From contig OZ234501.1 in assembly GCA_965153455.1 (NCBI GenBank), positions 4,712,001 to 4,776,000 of the forward strand: 64,000 nucleotides of DNA. Reading direction: 5' to 3'. Positions 62,025-64,000 of the stretch are shown piece by piece; within the stretch, counting starts at the first letter, position 1, and each line of letters begins with the position of its first letter. This DNA comes from Sphagnum compactum. Its lineage: Eukaryota; Bryophyta; Sphagnopsida; Sphagnales. The translations under genes were made by a program, and so were the position numbers. The notes under the pieces are model-generated. The model did no database searches. It worked only from the letters and a program-made list of their open reading frames with translations, and was not told the origin of the DNA.

Positions 62025-62460
62025 GGATTTCAAAAGGAAAGTTGAAACCCTAAAAAAACCCTACACCAGAAAATTAAATTTCCCGGATTTCAACTGGGAG
62101 AAAGAGTTCCTATTATACTCCAATCTCACTTGGGAGGAATTTGGGCACCCACCACTATTGAACATTGGGATATTTTTGGATTTCAAAAGGCAATTAGGAA
62201 CTTGAAATCTTAAACCCTAAAACTTTCCAGTTTTCAACTGAGAGAAAAAAAAAATTCCTATACTCCAATCTCACTTCAGAGAAATTTGGGCACCCTTAAC
62301 AAAAATTGGGATATTTTCAGATTTCAAAAGGCGAATAAAAAACTTGAAATCTTAAACCCTAAAACTTTATGGTCTTCAACTGGGAGAAAGAATTCATATA
62401 TGTACTCAAAATCTCACTGTAGATTAATTCGGGCACCTTTAGAGAACATTTGTAGTAATG
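62025..62460. repeat. Three-unit tandem repeat, 141-153 bp
   Basis: Units begin GGATTTCAAAAGG at 62025, at 62178 and (AGATTTCAAAAGG) at 62319. Each runs through AACCCTAAA, TTTTCAACTG(G)GAGA, AATTCCTAT, CTCCAATCTCACTT, GAAATTTGGGCACCC and ATTGGGATATTT. Short frames inside (61993-62205 and 62286-62507) encode the repeated sequence and have no recognised domain. Confidence 0.85.
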
Positions 62461-62507
62461 ACAAACCAAACAAAGCGGTAAGCAAGTTTAATGTGAAGTT
62501 AAAATAG

Positions 62508-64000
62508 TTTTCATTCTTTCACCCATTCATGAAATAAGCATGTTTTGCTAGGAGACATCAAAATATTTGACCTAGTAGGCTAAGGCATTTTTACACCTGT
62601 TTTACCTCCACTCAAAACCTTATTTAGGAATCCGGCATAAATGGGATTACTAAACTAACCTTATGGGTCCAAAGTTTATAAACTCTGAAAATTTTGGTAC
62701 AAATTTTAGCAACAATCAATCAAGCAAGGGATGATGAGATAGGAAAGTCAGATTGAGCTCATGCACACTCGGTAGGTGCTGCCCAAGGTTGGATCCAAAG
62801 CTTCGTTGAACCCTTGAAAAAAAAAGAAAAAAAGGATTCAAACATAACAATAGTACTTATATCCTAATATGCTAAGTTAGTCACAATGACCAAGGTAATA
62901 ATACTCTTTGAACAATCAGTCCGAAATGTGCATGGCAATGTCCCATTGTCATACCATCTCAAAGCTCTCTCTACGAAAACAAAAATTGAAAAATATCTTC
63001 AATTTAAAAATCCTCAAAAACATTTGTCAAATTTCACTTATCAGAGCATTTTGGTAGTTAAGGTGTCCTCCACCCCTGAAAAACCCAAATATTAGTAATA
63101 ATAACAAAAAAAATTTAAATCACAAATATCATTTTCTTATGCTTGAAAATAGTAGAAATGTGGTCATTATAATAAGGTGCAGAAAAAGAAAACATAGTGT
63201 GACTTTCTCAACTTTGCCATAAGGTGGTGCAAGTCTTAAGTGATACCTGTATTCATGACTTGGGCATCTAGGTACCATGTAATAATACCTTGGCCACTTT
63301 GATGCATGTTTGTCACATACTTAATTAATTAATTAATTAATTGTTTTTGAGGATTCCATTTTGACAAAATAATGATCTATTTCTAAATATTCCATCGGAT
63401 TCTTTAGTTTTCCTTGAGAGAAATAAATAGTTGTGAAAATGAAATACTTTTTTTTGAAAATTTCGACGATTTCTGAAAATCATATAATCAATGTCAAACT
63501 TGCCCAAGTACTTACGGTAGTAGTAGCCAAAATGAACATTGATTGTGAAACCTCACTTGCCTTCCGTAGCTTTAAAGAAATGGAGAGATATATGCATTCC
63601 ATAATTTAAGGCATTCGAAACAAGAACAAGACCATTGTACCCGGCATGTGTGTCAAGATAGATTATAAAGGGGTGAAGATGGTAGCATCTCTACCTAGTT
63701 GAGATATATTGTTCCCTTGGGGCCAAAGTTTTGATTGCCAAAAAGAAGCCTCCAAAAAAAAAGGCATCTCATGAAAACCTCGAATTCATTGAAGTAGTGT
63801 GGAGACTTAGGAAGTGAGTGGGAGGAGTCCAAAGTCCACATGATAGTAAGTTAGTAAGGTAAATAAATAAATAAATTGTCCTAAAATTTGTACACAAGTA
63901 CCCAAAATAAGAGTCCTCGGCCTTGTCCTTGGCTTGACAAGATAGTAGTAGCTAACAAAATGATAACAAATACCCACCCAGCTTCTGAATTTGTCCCAAC
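62508..64000. other. Window end, AT-rich, nothing recognised
   Basis: No gene supported. A (TTAA)n-type run lies at 63321-63342. The frame at 62886-63095 has no family features. Confidence 0.45.

Noticed and set aside
1-64000. CRISPR array or bacterial-type operon
   Set aside because: The tandem repeats lack uniform repeats with unique spacers, and all supported genes have spliceosomal introns.

Overview
The window is nuclear DNA of a land plant. It holds three intact, intron-rich housekeeping genes: a plant-type ATP-citrate lyase B subunit that is a separate polypeptide, a plastid-type ATP sulfurylase, and a plant-length eIF5-mimic protein. These sit in long AT-rich gene-poor DNA containing decayed hAT-like and DDE-like transposase genes, a CACTA element, tRNA-derived SINE-like sequences, AAACCCT-type telomeric motifs and many degenerate tandem arrays. 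The lineage cannot be fixed from the window. The style of the transposase relics hints at a seed-free plant or another large-genome lineage, which is a weak inference.

Layout. 1-0.6 kb is a GC-rich 31-33 bp minisatellite. 0.6-5.4 kb has no recognisable gene. 5.4-10.4 kb (minus) is the 9-exon eIF5-mimic protein gene (411 aa). 12.9-15.8 kb (minus) is the 6-exon ATP sulfurylase gene (505 aa). 16-21 kb is AT-rich intergenic DNA with a 48-bp repeat, a 1.24-kb-spaced duplication and a SINE-like tRNA head. 22-25 kb holds a patatin-like exon fragment, a coiled-coil pseudogene full of stop codons and a tentative DDE-transposase relic. 27.9-30.3 kb (minus) is a hAT-type transposase pseudogene. 30.5-33.1 kb is a complete non-autonomous CACTA element with terminal inverted repeats and a 3-bp target duplication. 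33.4-35.7 kb is degenerate repeat arrays. 36.7-43.3 kb (plus) is the 14-exon ACLB gene (610 aa). 43.4-64 kb has no recognisable protein gene. It contains a promoter-like cluster of ACGT-core sites above a TATA box, two degenerate ~100-bp tandem arrays, several copies of a dispersed repeat with a perfect 16-bp palindrome, and a tRNA-type SINE with target-site duplications.

The three genes do not form a pathway. ATP sulfurylase starts sulfate assimilation, ACLB is half of the cytosolic acetyl-CoA-generating enzyme, and the eIF5-mimic protein modulates translation initiation. Their reading frames were reconstructed exon by exon with frame-consistent splice junctions, and the protein lengths match their families, apart from a longer plastid leader in ATP sulfurylase. 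I see no new defence-like or multi-gene system. The least explained region is about 46.9-51.8 kb, a promoter-like block followed by unusual arrays and no coding capacity.
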